From assembly GCA_021432605.1 (NCBI GenBank), contig MU271147.1:1116001-1180000 (forward strand): a stretch of DNA of 64,000 bases. Reading direction: 5' to 3'. Position 1 is the stretch's first letter. Each line of letters begins with the position of its first letter. This DNA is from Coniochaeta sp. PMI_546 (taxonomy: Eukaryota; Ascomycota; Sordariomycetes; Coniochaetales; Coniochaetaceae). The notes under the pieces were generated by a model. It had not been told where the DNA came from. It saw nothing but the letters and a program-made list of their open reading frames with translations, and searched no databases. Positions 1 through 11,569 of the stretch are shown here, in pieces. The position numbers and the translations under genes are program-made.

Positions 1-3000
1 GACTTGGTCTCGGCGGAGGCAACGACCGCCTTACGGAGGGACTCAAAGGTCTCCTCTTGGTCCTTCGAGCTGCTGGTTGATTCTTCGACCTTGCGATGTA
101 GCTCATCCTTCTCTACCCGGAGTAACTGAAGCGCCGCCACTGCTTCGGCTGCTTGGACCGCTTGTTGGCGAGACTCCTTTTGCGCCAAGTGAAGCTCACC
201 CCTCAGTCGTTCGAGCTCCAAAGAATTCTGCTGCTTATATGTCTCCAAGTCGGCCATGCGCTTCTGCGCCGCGTTTGCAGTGTCATCCGCCAGCTTGCGA
301 GCCTTCCTCTCTGCTTCCAGCTCCTGTGACATCCGTTCGAGTTGATTTTGCAGCTCCTTTTGAGTGTTGAGGGCGTTTGCTAGCTTCCGGCTTGTTTCGC
401 CAACCCGGTCGTCCTGGTCGACGTCTCGGTCGAGCTGCGGCGTGCTCGTGGCGCTGCCCCCTATGCCGGCCAACTTGGCCTTCGCATAGACTGCCTCCTG
501 TATCGCGGCATCCCGTTGCCTCTCGGCTTCTGCAATCTGCTTAGCGGCGAGCACGGCTTGCTTGTCAACCGACGCCTGCACGTTGGCCAGCTCTGTTCGC
601 ATTGCGAGCAGTGCCTCGATCAACGGCTTGTCGTCGTCATCGAAGGTTTCTGCTGCTCTGCTATCCAGAGTAGGGCTCAGTGAAGAGTTGGGAACATAGC
701 CGGCCTTCCGTGCCAGTTCCAGTTCCGACGCATACCAAGCATTGCGATTCCGGGCAGCGTCGAGCTCCTTCAAAAGCATGACCGACTGCGAATTCCTTGC
801 CGAGGATCTTCTTGATAGCGGATTACTAGGTTGCCTTGTTGGAGGTGGAGGCGACGACGGCCTATTCGCTACAGTTCTGACAGTCACTGGATCGGTCACG
901 CTGTCGACAGATCCCTGTGATCGGGCTGGTGGCGGCTTGGACACCGGTGGCTTAGACCTTTGTGTCTCGGTAGGGATCGACTCGGCTTGCTTAGAACCGC
1001 TTCTTCCGAGCTGCTGCGTCGGGGTCCGGGTCCCGTTGGAGACCGGGCTTTCGTTTGGAGTAGGCGTTTGCTGCACTTGCTGGATCACCGGAGACTGGGC
1101 CTTAGCAGAGAGAGGTGAGACCTCCCGATCGCTCGTTTCCAGTGATGCTTGTCTAACGCGAGATACTGCAGTATTAATCACAGGCCTTGGTGCCTGGCCT
1201 TGTGGCGGAGGACCTGACGGTCCTGGCACCGCTGCGGCTCGTGGCAGCTTCGACACAACTGGCGGCACAGCATTGGGCATACCATTCATGGCACTCGGTT
1301 CCGGCTGGGTAGGGCCGGCGAATTGTGCCTGTGGCCGGGTGCCATTGGGACTGCCAACCGCACCGGAATCTCTCGGCACGCCCATCAGCCGCTTAGGATC
1401 CGGTGGACCTGCTGAGCCATCTCGAGACGGTAGATTTCGGGAAGCAATCGGGGTTGTGGTGTCGCTGGGCCGCCGCGTTGACTGCGAATTTGAGCGGGTC
1501 GACGAGTCATTTGGGTAACGGATTTTGGTCGTGTCCAAACAGTACACTATCGCGAGGTCGTTGACAGCGGCGGTGGCAGAACTCGGCTCGCCGCCGAGCA
1601 CGATGACGGACTTCCCAACGGCGGTCATGCTGTGGCCCGACCTGGGGGAAGGCGAAGGTCCCATGTTCTGGAAAGTGTACCAGCGACGAGACGTTATGCG
1701 GAACGCGGCAAGGTCGCCGAGATCCGCTCCGTCCTCCGTACGTCCTCCAAATATATACATGACGTCGTCTACGATCGCGGCAGCGTGCCCTTCTCGAGGT
1801 ACAGGTATATAGCCTATACAATCCAGAGGTGCCCACTGATTTATCGCCGGATCATAGCACCAGACGTCGTTGAACCATTGGAAGCCGTTTGTGCCGCCGA
1901 AGCTGTTCAGGATTAGTAAGACGATGCTAGGTGAAGGTTTCATGAGATAATATACTTACAGGTACATCTTGTCATTGTAGGTTATTACGGAGTGGTTAGT
2001 ACGTGCCTGCGGTATCTTTCCTTGCTGTTGCACTGCGCCGTCGCTGTTTGCGATGAGCAGATCCCACTTGTTATGTGGCATCTGCAACTGGTTCAGGTCA
2101 AATGCTGATAGATCGTTCATGAAATAACCTTCGACTTGACCGCCGAATATGTAGATCTTTGAGCCGAGAATGTTGAGTGAATGCCCATAGCGGCCAGAAG
2201 GCCGCGGGCCGGACGGTAGCGCTCTGGACCATTGCCTCGTTGCTGAACAGGAGTCAGTAGGTGCACGGTGCGGGCTGTGCCAGCCAACGGGCTCGGCTTG
2301 CTGCTACTCACATGTGTTTAGCAGGTATAGGGTCTCGTCCAGCACATCAGTCTCTTCGATTTTTGTGTCACCGCCGTATACGATGAAAGCATTGCCGACA
2401 AGCAAACTCGCATGCCCGACTCTTGGGCCCGGTCCTTCAGCAGTGGTAGCAAGGGGGTAGCAAGCCATGTTACCGCCAGCTTCGATCAGCCACAAGTCGC
2501 CCTTAACGGTTGCGCTATTGATCAAGCCGCCCATAACGTAGATGTCGCCTTCCTTAGAGGAGACGGAATTGACGGCGGCGCCATACCGCGGAAAGGGGCT
2601 CGGATGGGACGAAGTATAGGTTAACCTCCTTTGTGACCAAGGATACAGGGCGGCATTGGGATTGGATGGTGGTGATTGAGCTACAGGTCCGTTTCGAAGC
2701 TGGATCGTCAAGGTCAATCTCACCGCTTGCGTCATGTATACACCTTTTGTGCGACATCATGGAACAGAGCGAGCTTACCGGTAGGTCGCCAGCGGGTTGC
2801 TGAGCAGATGGCTGGAGGGGCGGTTGTGCCTGTTGTGGTGGTTGCTGCTGCTGGTCTACACTTTGTCCGCGCTGACGGGCGTAAGCCTGATCTGGGCTGC
2901 CCATGCTTCCATCATTATCGACCGAGTTGAGACTCCCTGTCGGTGTTGACCGTTCCAGTGACCCTTTGTCATTTCTCGCGACCCGGGCGGATGCGCCTTG

Positions 3001-3084
3001 CAGCGACGTTTGCGACCCCGGCGGACCCTCTCGACTCTGCAGTGCCCTGTCCTGGTTCTTCTTGGACTTGAAGAGAAACGCCAT
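1..3084 (-). CDS. tea1: Tea1-like kelch-repeat cell polarity protein (3' end beyond window)
   Basis: This is the N-terminal part, about 960 residues, of a kelch-repeat polarity factor. In fission yeast and Aspergillus the family rides microtubule plus ends and marks growing cell tips. Exons are 3084-2779, 2699-2312, 2242-1960 and 1902 to beyond position 1. Introns of 79, 69 and 57 nt restore one frame. Residues 1-100 are disordered and Gln/Pro-rich. Kelch blades follow, with the diagnostic YPWSQRRL and PFPRYGAAVNS and repeated GG-x(n)-DLW/NDLW motifs. A Ser/Pro/Thr-rich linker with many TP/SP sites comes next, then a long coiled coil rich in Glu, Lys, Gln and Ala. The start is the first ATG of the frame, and MAFLFKSKK resembles family N-termini. 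The stop lies off the left edge, so full length is unknown. The kelch fold plus coiled coil makes the Tea1/TeaA/Kel1 assignment strong; which paralogue it is remains less certain. Confidence 0.92.
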
Positions 3085-5696
3085 GGCGCGGATGGAGCCG
3101 CAAGACGGGCGGCGGCGGAGATGCTGTGACTGCCTTCAACGCAGACAGTGATGTTGGTTCCCGGCGCTGATGCAGTTTGACGCAAATGGTCGGTCGTCAC
3201 GGATGACGGCGGGAGGCAATACGGCAGACGGCGTCGGGGGCGGTTTCAGGGAGTCGGTCAGGTTGGCGAGCAGCAGGAGAAGGGATGAGCGACACGGAAA
3301 GCTATGGAGGAGGAAGAGGAGCTCGCGATTGCAGAAGGCTGGGAGTGCATCGGTGGAGTCGAATCGCCGACAGCCTCCTTGGTTAATTTTTCTGTTTGGC
3401 GTGTCGATGTTCGACCTCTCTCTTTTTTTTTAATCGTGGGAATCGATGGCCCCTGGTCGCGGCGCAATGCCAAATTTGGCACAGGTCTTTTCAGGAGGCG
3501 CAAAAAAGGTGTGTCGAAAAGAGAACTAGCCCATGTGCAGGCGGATTAGATTAGAGGACAGGACAGGACAGGTAAATGCAGGTCCAGTTGAAGAAAGTAC
3601 ACCGGTCGACAGAGCAGACAATATCTCGCAACTGTCTCTCGTGTAGCAACTTGGAGGGAATCAATGACGAGAGAAGCACAACTTGGATGATGTGTGAGTG
3701 AGGCGGACGGGACTTCAAGGTGGACAGCAGAATGCTACAGCTTCGCTCCCGTCACCCGTGTTCCTCCTTTCTTGTTGGAATAATAATAATTAGAGGCGGA
3801 GACCCGGAAGACCAGCCAAGGGAAGGAGTGCCCGTCCACATCCCTGGTGTATTTTGGTACTGCATTGTCCGGTATTCTCCCACCCTTCCTACAGCGGGTG
3901 TGCATCCATCCATTGGCCATCCCAGCCAATCCTTGCTCAGCATTTGCGGGATCCACCCTTCTTTGCACCTGCCTCCAGAAAAGTCAGGGGTAGCAGCAGC
4001 AACCTCCTGCAATTCATTGCACTAACAAAAGGGAGAGAAAGCCACAGCCAAGAATGTTGGAAATGAAAATCACAACTTCGTCAAGGCTGGAAGTTTATCA
4101 ATCTATTCTTCAGCCAGAGGAGCAATGATTACAGTAGGTTTATTCGCAATGATATCAACTGTTGATGGGCACGTTTAGTACATACCTTACCACAGTATGC
4201 TGCATCACATGTCTTACACAAGATACGTATCAGCTTTAGTCTAGCTTACTCACATCAACTTCAATCAAGGCCCTGCAACGTTCTGTGTGGAGTAACCATG
4301 AAATGTCACTTTTCCTCCTCCTCCAGAACAGCCAGCTCTACTGGCGTCTGGTCACTTGGGCTCAACAACACCTGACAATCGTCAGCTCTTCCGGAACCGA
4401 GCTGAGGTTATCATCGAGAAGGCCACTACTGTGTCTGTGGGAATCAACCCGGGCTGACGGCCCCACGGCGCTAAAAGCGGTCCAGAATGAGCTTAGCTTG
4501 CTTTTGGCGGGCTCCATTCCAAGAAGTGGTTGTCGTTTCATGTTTGCTGGGGGCTGCACCGGCCACCCTGCGGCTGCTGCACGCTTCTGCGCTTTGTGCA
4601 TTTATCACTATGTACACCTCTGTCAGGGGCAGGAAGTCTTTTGGATTTCCAAGATCACCAAACCGAGGTTCACATGGTGATCCTAACTTGCCGTATAGTA
4701 GTGGACTCACATCTGGATTCATGCGTGCGTGTTTTTGGACGAGCCATGTTGTCATCCTGTGCTGGCATCCGAGATCTCTGGATCCTGAATTGTATACCTT
4801 ACTGCGTATTGGAAAGATCCTGGGGACTGGATGGGAGGAAACTTTGATATCGTCTTAGCTTTAGTCGGCGTTACTGAAAGAGCACATATACTATACATAG
4901 CTCGAATTCTTTTCAAGGGATAACCATGTTACTCGTCGATGCATGCTCGTTCCTGCGAGATCTCGACCTCAACCGCATCGCAGTAAAGCTGTACTAAGGT
5001 ATGGTAAGATGTACCAAATAAACGTCTCGACGTCTGTCTGGTACCTTAGGGATGCTCCAAAGTCAGCTGACCTGCTGGGCTTCCTGGATGATGATGTCAG
5101 CTGCGATTACTTAAGCCGGATCTTGGCCGGACAAGGCTCCAGAGGCTTGGGGCCGCCTGGGCCGGCGGTGTGGGCAGCTTCTCAGCCGAACGTTGGACGG
5201 ACATCCAGGTGTGGAGCAGGCAGGCACAACACACTGGAACCTTGAAGTCACCATCATCGTTGCGGGTCCTGTTGGTGTTCCGCAAAGCTGTAGGAAGTCA
5301 TCGACGCTGCTGTCCCGCGGTGAAACTTCTGTAAACAAGTCCGTCGCATGGGTGAAGCTTGTCCCCTCTGTCTGACGCTCCCTTATTGTTGCCTTAGCCT
5401 TGCGGTCGTTTGCGGAACCTGAGTTCGACAACCTTGACGTCCAAACCCTTCCGCAATTCCACCTCCCCTCGTTACCAATCCCACCCGTCACCACAATCAC
5501 CTCTTGTTGCAGCCCTCACTTCCTGCAACATTTGAACCTCCTCGCGTCGCACTCTCCACGTTTCCCGAACCGCAACGTCGATCAAGGTGCACGTCTCGCC
5601 ATCTCGTCATCCCGCAGACCTGCCAAGCTGCCATTATATCGCCGGCGTGGGCAATAATCATGGTCGCAACGCGGGTCTAACGAGAAGCAGCCGACT
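3085..5696. other. Divergent intergenic region tea1 / kog1 with a possible small minus-strand gene
   Basis: This 2.6 kb lies between the divergent starts of the tea1-like gene and kog1. The left 600 bp is presumably the tea1 leader and promoter. The right 300 bp is C/T-rich and is presumably the kog1 leader. On the minus strand, 4860-4296 has weak coding character. One open segment ends at a GTGAGT donor at about 4711, and an acceptor at about 4405 is followed by an in-phase stretch ending SPSDQTPVELAVLEEEEK before a stop. A second open minus-strand stretch covers 5500-5111. No family was recognised and no complete model could be closed. Confidence 0.35.
5660..5680 (+). promoter_or_regulatory. 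Six-codon upstream ORF in the kog1 leader
   Basis: A short ATG-initiated ORF (MVATRV, then TAA) ends 16 nt before the ATG chosen for the long form of kog1. Such a close uORF could reduce or condition initiation at the main start. Whether it lies inside the mature leader depends on the transcription start, which cannot be seen here. Confidence 0.4.
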
Positions 5697-8600
5697 ATGA
5701 CCTTCCTGCCACCTCTCTCCGCACATCAACACCACCCTCTCGACTTCCCAGGCGTCACTACCGCGCCGCGACCTCCTCAAGATACCCCAACCGAACCCGC
5801 AGCAGGCGAACCCACCCAATCTGCCACGCAAGCCGACCAACGGCACGAGAACGGTCCGCTGCGACCGAGCCCCAGAATCATGCCACGCGACGCCCCTGGC
5901 GAGCCACCAGGCAACCATCGACAGCAACACAGCTCCAATGGCACAGCCGGCTTCCATCGGTCGAACTCGGCTTCCTTCTCGAGACGGCCGTCGAGCGCGC
6001 CCAGGGCTAACGGCACCGGAGCGAATACGACCGATGATGACGAGGAAGACAACCGACTGAGCTTGAGACCGCCCAAACCGCCATTGTTTAGGTCTCAGAG
6101 CGAGTATGCGAGCCCTCACCGCAGCCCGGACGATGCCGACCATACCGACAACGAGGATTTCGAGTGGGGTGCCAGGCACGGCTTTGAGGATCATTATCAG
6201 TCGGAGGATATCATATCTCAGTTGGCTAATGTAAGTTGCTTTGTCTTGCTTTTCTAATCCCTGTTCATGTCGTTTTTGCTTTTCTGCCTTGCGTCTGGAG
6301 ATAGGGGAAGAGGATACGCATCGTGGTGGTGGATGTCATCAGGGTCCTCGGAGTGGTGGTTGTAGCCAAAAGTCCAAGTGCGCTGGGTCATTGCCCGACG
6401 TTGGAGTTTGAGCGCAAGGCTGCGAGCTAGTCGTCGACCTGCTTAGTCGGCGAGCTGCTTAGTCGGCGAGGAGGGCTCTCGTGCTCGTGCTTACCTTCGA
6501 GCCGGCTGGCTGCGTGTCTAGTGGCACTTGGCGGAGCTGGAGCTGAGGCCGTGTCGTATCGGACCCGGGTACGGACGTTGACTCGAAGGTCGGGACCCTG
6601 AAGCACTGACCGCCCTCCCGATGTGCCTGTCGAGTGTTCGCCCGGGCAACCTATCATTCTATCCTTGGGCAGGCTTTCAGGGTGCTTATGGCCACGATTG
6701 ACGGGCGTCACGAGCAGAACCCTCATTCTGTTTGGCACTATCCACACAAACAAACCAACAGAACACTCACCAAAACCCTTTCCTATCTCACAAGGCACCA
6801 TTTCCAACCCTTCCCTTTGGCTTCACACTTTCTTTACAAGACTCCTTCACACTCCTTTCTCGCTCTCTGGGTAGTGCGGTGCGCATCGTCATGTCTCCAC
6901 GCACTCCAGTACTCCTTGGTTGCGTTCTGGAGAGTCTACGGCACATCAGCAGCCCACACTCGCGTGTCTCTCTTCTCTGTCATTTCTTCCTCCTCGCTTG
7001 GCCCTCGCGGCTGTGAACAATCACAATGGCGTCCGAAGCCTTCTTTCAGATGTATGTTGACAAGAACTATCAGAACTGGTATATGTACTTCACGGATAAG
7101 CGCCATGAGTCCACCGGTAAACCCAAGTCGCCGCCATTTGAGGTCCAGGACTGGCGCATGCGTGATCGACTGAAGACGGTGTCGGCCGCCCTAGCAGTGT
7201 GCCTCAACATTGGTGTCGAGCCTCCAGATCAGCTACGCACAAACCCAGGCGCCAAGCTCGAGGCGTGGAACGACCCCACCGTCCCTCCGGTCGCCAAAGC
7301 CCTAGAGAATATAGGAAACTCTCTTCAAGCGCAGTACGAGACACTCGCGATAAGGACGCGGTACAAGAAGTATCTCGATCCGTCGATTGAGGAGACCAAG
7401 AAGTTCTGCATGTCTTTGCGCCGAAATGCCAAGGACGAGAGAGTCCTGCTTCACTACAACGGCCATGGCGTTCCCAAGCCAACTGCTTCTGGCGAAATCT
7501 GGGTGTTCAACAAGAAGTACACCCAGTACATCCCGGTATCGCTCTATGATCTGCAGAGCTGGCTCCAAGCTCCCACCATCTTCGTCTGGGACTGCTCTGA
7601 GGCCGGCAATATCCTCAACAACTACCACCGTTTCGTCGATAAACACGAAAAGGAGGAGGAGGAGGCTCTCGAGAGGGACCCAAACTACGCGAAGAACAGC
7701 TTTCGACCATACATCCATCTCGCGGCTTGCAATGCCAAGGAGAATCTGCCGACCAACCCTCAACTCCCCGCTGATCTCTTCACCTGTTGCCTGACAACAC
7801 CTATCGAGATGGCCCTGTGGTTCTTCGTCCTGCAGAATCCACTCAACTCCACACTCACCCCTGAGCGCGCCAAGAGGCTCCCAGGCCGACTCCAAGAGCG
7901 TAGGACGCCATTGGGAGAGCTCAACTGGATCTTCACGGCCATCACGGATACCATCGCATGGACCACACTGCCTCGGGATCAGTTCAGAAAATACTTCAGG
8001 CAGGACCTAATGGTCGCTGCGCTTTTCCGCAACTTCCTACTCGCCCAGCGGATCATGCCTGTGTACAACTGCCATCCACAGTCGTTCCCAGTGCTGCCCG
8101 ATACCAGCAGACACCCTCTGTGGGACAGTTGGGATCTGGCAGTGGACATGGCCCTGTCTCAGCTACCAGAGCTGGAGAAGAAGGAGCGGGATGGTACCGA
8201 CTACGAATACCAGAACTCGACATTCTTCACCGAACAACTGACCGCCTTCGAGATCTATCTCACCAGAGGCGACGCGCTGGCCAAGAAGGTGCCTGAGCAG
8301 CTGCCAGTCGTGCTCCAGGTCCTCCTTAGTCAGCAGCACCGAGTGCGTGCTCTCATACTACTGGGCCGCTTCCTCGACCTCGGACCGTGGGCCGTTCAGC
8401 TTGCCCTTAGCATAGGCATCTTCCCCTACGTGCTGAAGCTCCTACAGTCCGCAGCACAAGAACTGAAACCCATCATGGTCTTCATCTGGACACGCGTCCT
8501 AGCGGTGGACATAACCTGCCAGCAGGACCTCATCAAGGACAGCGGCTATAACTACTTCGCCTCCATCCTGAAGCCTCACGAGGGTCTTCCGGTCGTCGAC

Positions 8601-10980
8601 GTCGAGGAGCACAAGGCCATGTGCGCCTTCATTCTCGCCATGCTCTGCAAAGGGTATAAGCCGGGCCAGATCGTGTGCAATAGCACTGACATCATGACGT
8701 ATTGCCTGGCACTGGTCGTTAAGAGCGACAACCCCTTACTTAGGCAGTGGGCGGCGCTCTGCATCAGCCAGCTCTGGCAAGACCTACCCGAGGGGAAATG
8801 GAGGGGCATCCGCGAGAATGCCCATCTGAAGCTCGCCTCACTCGTAAAGGACACGCAGGTCGAGGTCAGGGCGGCCGTGGCTCATGCCCTGACCACATTC
8901 CTCGGCATTCCCGACCTCACGGACGAGGTGTCGCGCATCGAAGAAGGCGTGGCCTGGAGGATGCTGGAACTGGCCAACGACGGCAGCCCGGTTGTGCGCA
9001 AGGAGCTTCTGGTGTTCCTCTCTCACTTCGTTCTGCGCTACGAATCACGATTCGTCGTCGTGTCTTACGAGCAGCTGGTGGAAGAGAAGGAGTATCTCAT
9101 GCACCCGCCTGCGGAGGATGGAACTGAGCACAAGATGGGTCTGCACTACGCCCGGCCGGAGAACCGCGAGAAGGACGGAAGCATCAAGCCGTCGGCCTAT
9201 GGGGTCGGTCATAACTCGGTCTATGCGGCATGCTGGAAGTATTTGAACATACTGAGCGTGGATCCGCATCCCGAGGTCCAGAGGGATGCGACCATGGTTG
9301 TCGATTACGTGCACAACGCCCTCTTCAATTCCGAGGTCGGTGCTCAAGCTACGCTTCTGGCTGAAGAAATCCTCAGGCGCGCTAGAAAGGTGTCTCGAGG
9401 CGACATGAGCCAGAGGAGCAGCCTTCACGGCACGAACACGGCGGCCGCCCAGCCGCTGCCCTCACCCGGACTGTTGAAGCGGACTGCCAGCTACCTGTTT
9501 GGACCCCTGCTTACCGGGCCGAACGGCTCGTCCAGCACGACCACACCGCCGGGGTCACCCGGACTGCAGAAGTCTCAGTCGCTGCGGAGCAAACGCCCCA
9601 TGGCCGAGACTGCCGCGGCAGAGAAGGCGAGCGATCCCGCAGCACCGCCGGCGAACTACCACGTGGCGAACGAACCCCTCTCGCACGGCTACGAGGAGCG
9701 CAGCATGACAGAGATACCGACTCTGCCACTGCAGAGCACGTTCCTGGAGTGGTCGATCGAGTACTTCCGCGAGCCGCAGATGAAGGCTCAAGAGGCCGAG
9801 GAACCGGGCAGCGAGGAGTACAACGAGCGGCTGTGGCGGCGGTCGCGCAACGAGGGGGTGCTCCGCGAGACGCAGCCGCAGAAGCTGCACGCCGGCACGC
9901 ACAAGTGGACCAACGCGGTCGGGTTCATCAACAACGGAGCGCAGCCTACGCAGATGACGTTCCACCAGTTCGAGAACCACGTGGCGGTGGCGGACGACGG
10001 CAACACGGTCCGGGTGTGGGACTGGGCCAAGACGCAGCCCAAGAGCCGCTTCTCCAACGGCAACCCGGAGGGGTCCAAGATCGCCGACATCAAGTTCATC
10101 AACGAGGACGACCAGGCGCTCCTGATGACGGGCTCGACGGACGGGGTGATCCGCATCTACCGCAACTACGACGACGACCACAAGGTGGAGCTCGCCTCGG
10201 CTTGGCGGGCGCTGACGCAGATGGTGCCATCGAACTATAGCTCAGGGATGGTATTCGACTGGCAGCAGGTCAACGGGCAGGTGCTGGTTGCGGGGGACGA
10301 GCGGGTGATACGGATCTGGAACGCGGGCCACGAGGCGTGCTCGCATGAGATACCGGCGCGCAGCGGCAGCTGCGTGACGTCGCTGACGTCGGACCAGATG
10401 ACGGGCAACATCTTCGTGGCCGGGTTCGGGGACGGGGCGGTGCGGGTGTACGACACGCGGTGCAGGCTGCAGGAGACCATGGTGCGCAAGTGGAAGGACG
10501 AGGAGCGGCAGTGGGTGCGGTCGGTGCACATGCAGCGCGGCGGGCAGCGGGAGCTGGTGACGGCGAGCCGGAACGGGGTGGTGCGCATGTGGGATATCCG
10601 GTTGCAGGAGCCGCTTAAGAAGTTTTCCGTTACGAGGGACGTCCTGCGGACGGCGAGCACGCACGAGCATCTCCCGGTGTTTGCAGTGTGAGTGTTTTCT
10701 TTTATTCCCCCTCTCGGCTCGGAGACACAATATGCTAACCTTTGAGTTCTACAGCGGCACCTCTCACCACGCGGTCAAGGTATTCAACTTCGACGGGGTC
10801 GAGCTCTCTCGCGTTGAGCCGTACTATAGCTTCCTCAACCAGACGAAGGGCACGCCCATCACGTCGACGGCCTTCCACCCGCACCGCATGATGCTCGGCT
10901 GCGCGGCCAAGGGCGACTACCACGTCAACATCTTTGCGTGCGGGGACGAGAAGGTTCCGCAGGCCGTCGGCTCGTTCTGA
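5697..10980 (+). CDS. kog1: Kog1 / Raptor, TORC1 scaffold subunit
   Basis: Kog1 (Raptor, Mip1) presents substrates to the TOR kinase in TORC1, the nutrient-sensing growth controller on the vacuole. Exons are 5697-6230, 7074-10687 and 10755-10980, giving 1457 aa. The 843-nt first intron is phase 0 and joins SQLAN to NWYMYFTDKRHE; the second is 67 nt. Residues 1-175 are disordered and acidic at the end. The Raptor N-terminal caspase-like domain follows at about 180-400, with HYNGHGVPKP and FVWDCSEAGN. HEAT-type helices occupy about 520-850, then a Ser-rich linker, then seven WD40 blades from about 1100 to the C-terminus. Length and order match the family. An alternative start at 7026, inside the first intron, would give a 1295-aa form that keeps every conserved domain. 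Many antisense ORFs here are GC-driven shadows. Confidence 0.96.
6231..7073 (+). promoter_or_regulatory. Long first intron of kog1 with a probable internal promoter and alternative first exon
   Basis: The intron runs from GTAAGT at 6231 to CAG at 7073. At 843 nt it is over ten times the length of most introns in this window. Its last 400 nt read like a fungal leader, with C/A- and C/T-rich tracts at about 6730-7015 and then ATCACAATGGCG, an excellent initiation context, at 7026. That ATG opens 16 codons (MASEAFFQMYVDKNYQ) that run in frame straight through the acceptor into exon 2. A transcript starting inside the intron would therefore encode a short Kog1 without the disordered N-terminal region. 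Confidence 0.5.
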
Positions 10981-11569
10981 GCTAGACTTGTGGTGCATTG
11001 CGACATTTCCGAAAAAGGAGAGAGGGATGTTGTGTTGAAGTTTCTGATGCGTTGGTATGGATAATGACGGGACATACCCTGTTCAAATATGCCCAAGAGG
11101 CACGGTTGTGTTTTTGAAGCTCGTTGATCTGGCCAGAGATGGGCCGGGGATGGTCATGCTGGGTAGCTTATGCGCTACTAATCACCAGTGATGGCCCCAG
11201 GATGTTTCCCAGGCGATGGATTTTCCTCCTGTCATGGCGCCAACGTGTCATTGCAGATGTTTGTTTTGGGACGAGGTTCATGTTGGCTCAAGAGAAGGAA
11301 CTGCATTTTGCATGGCGGAGTGTTTGGCCGGGGGTTTGGCCATGTTTTTGAGCACGTATGGTGGCGTTATACACAACACCAAGCTCGATCTTGTAGAAGT
11401 AAATGCCTGCGAGGCACATCAACTGAGGCATGGGATGGACGGAAACTGTTCGTATTTGGAACCAGTACTCGGAGTAGCTACCCAAGAGACCAGGTCAAGT
11501 ATAGACTGACTGGTCGTCTGTAGATAATTGAAGTTCATTCATGAAAATTACGAAGTGGCTGACTCCTGT
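10981..11569. other. Convergent intergenic region kog1 / alo1
   Basis: These 589 bp hold the facing 3' ends of kog1 and the lactone oxidase gene. I see no coding potential, RNA gene or notable repeat. Confidence 0.6.

Noticed and set aside
2670-2690. TAG acceptor at about 2681 for tea1 exon 2
   Set aside because: It breaks the kelch frame; the CAG ending at 2700 gives an in-phase junction.
9555-10181. 208-codon minus-strand ORF
   Set aside because: Shadow of the Kog1 WD40 region on the opposite strand.
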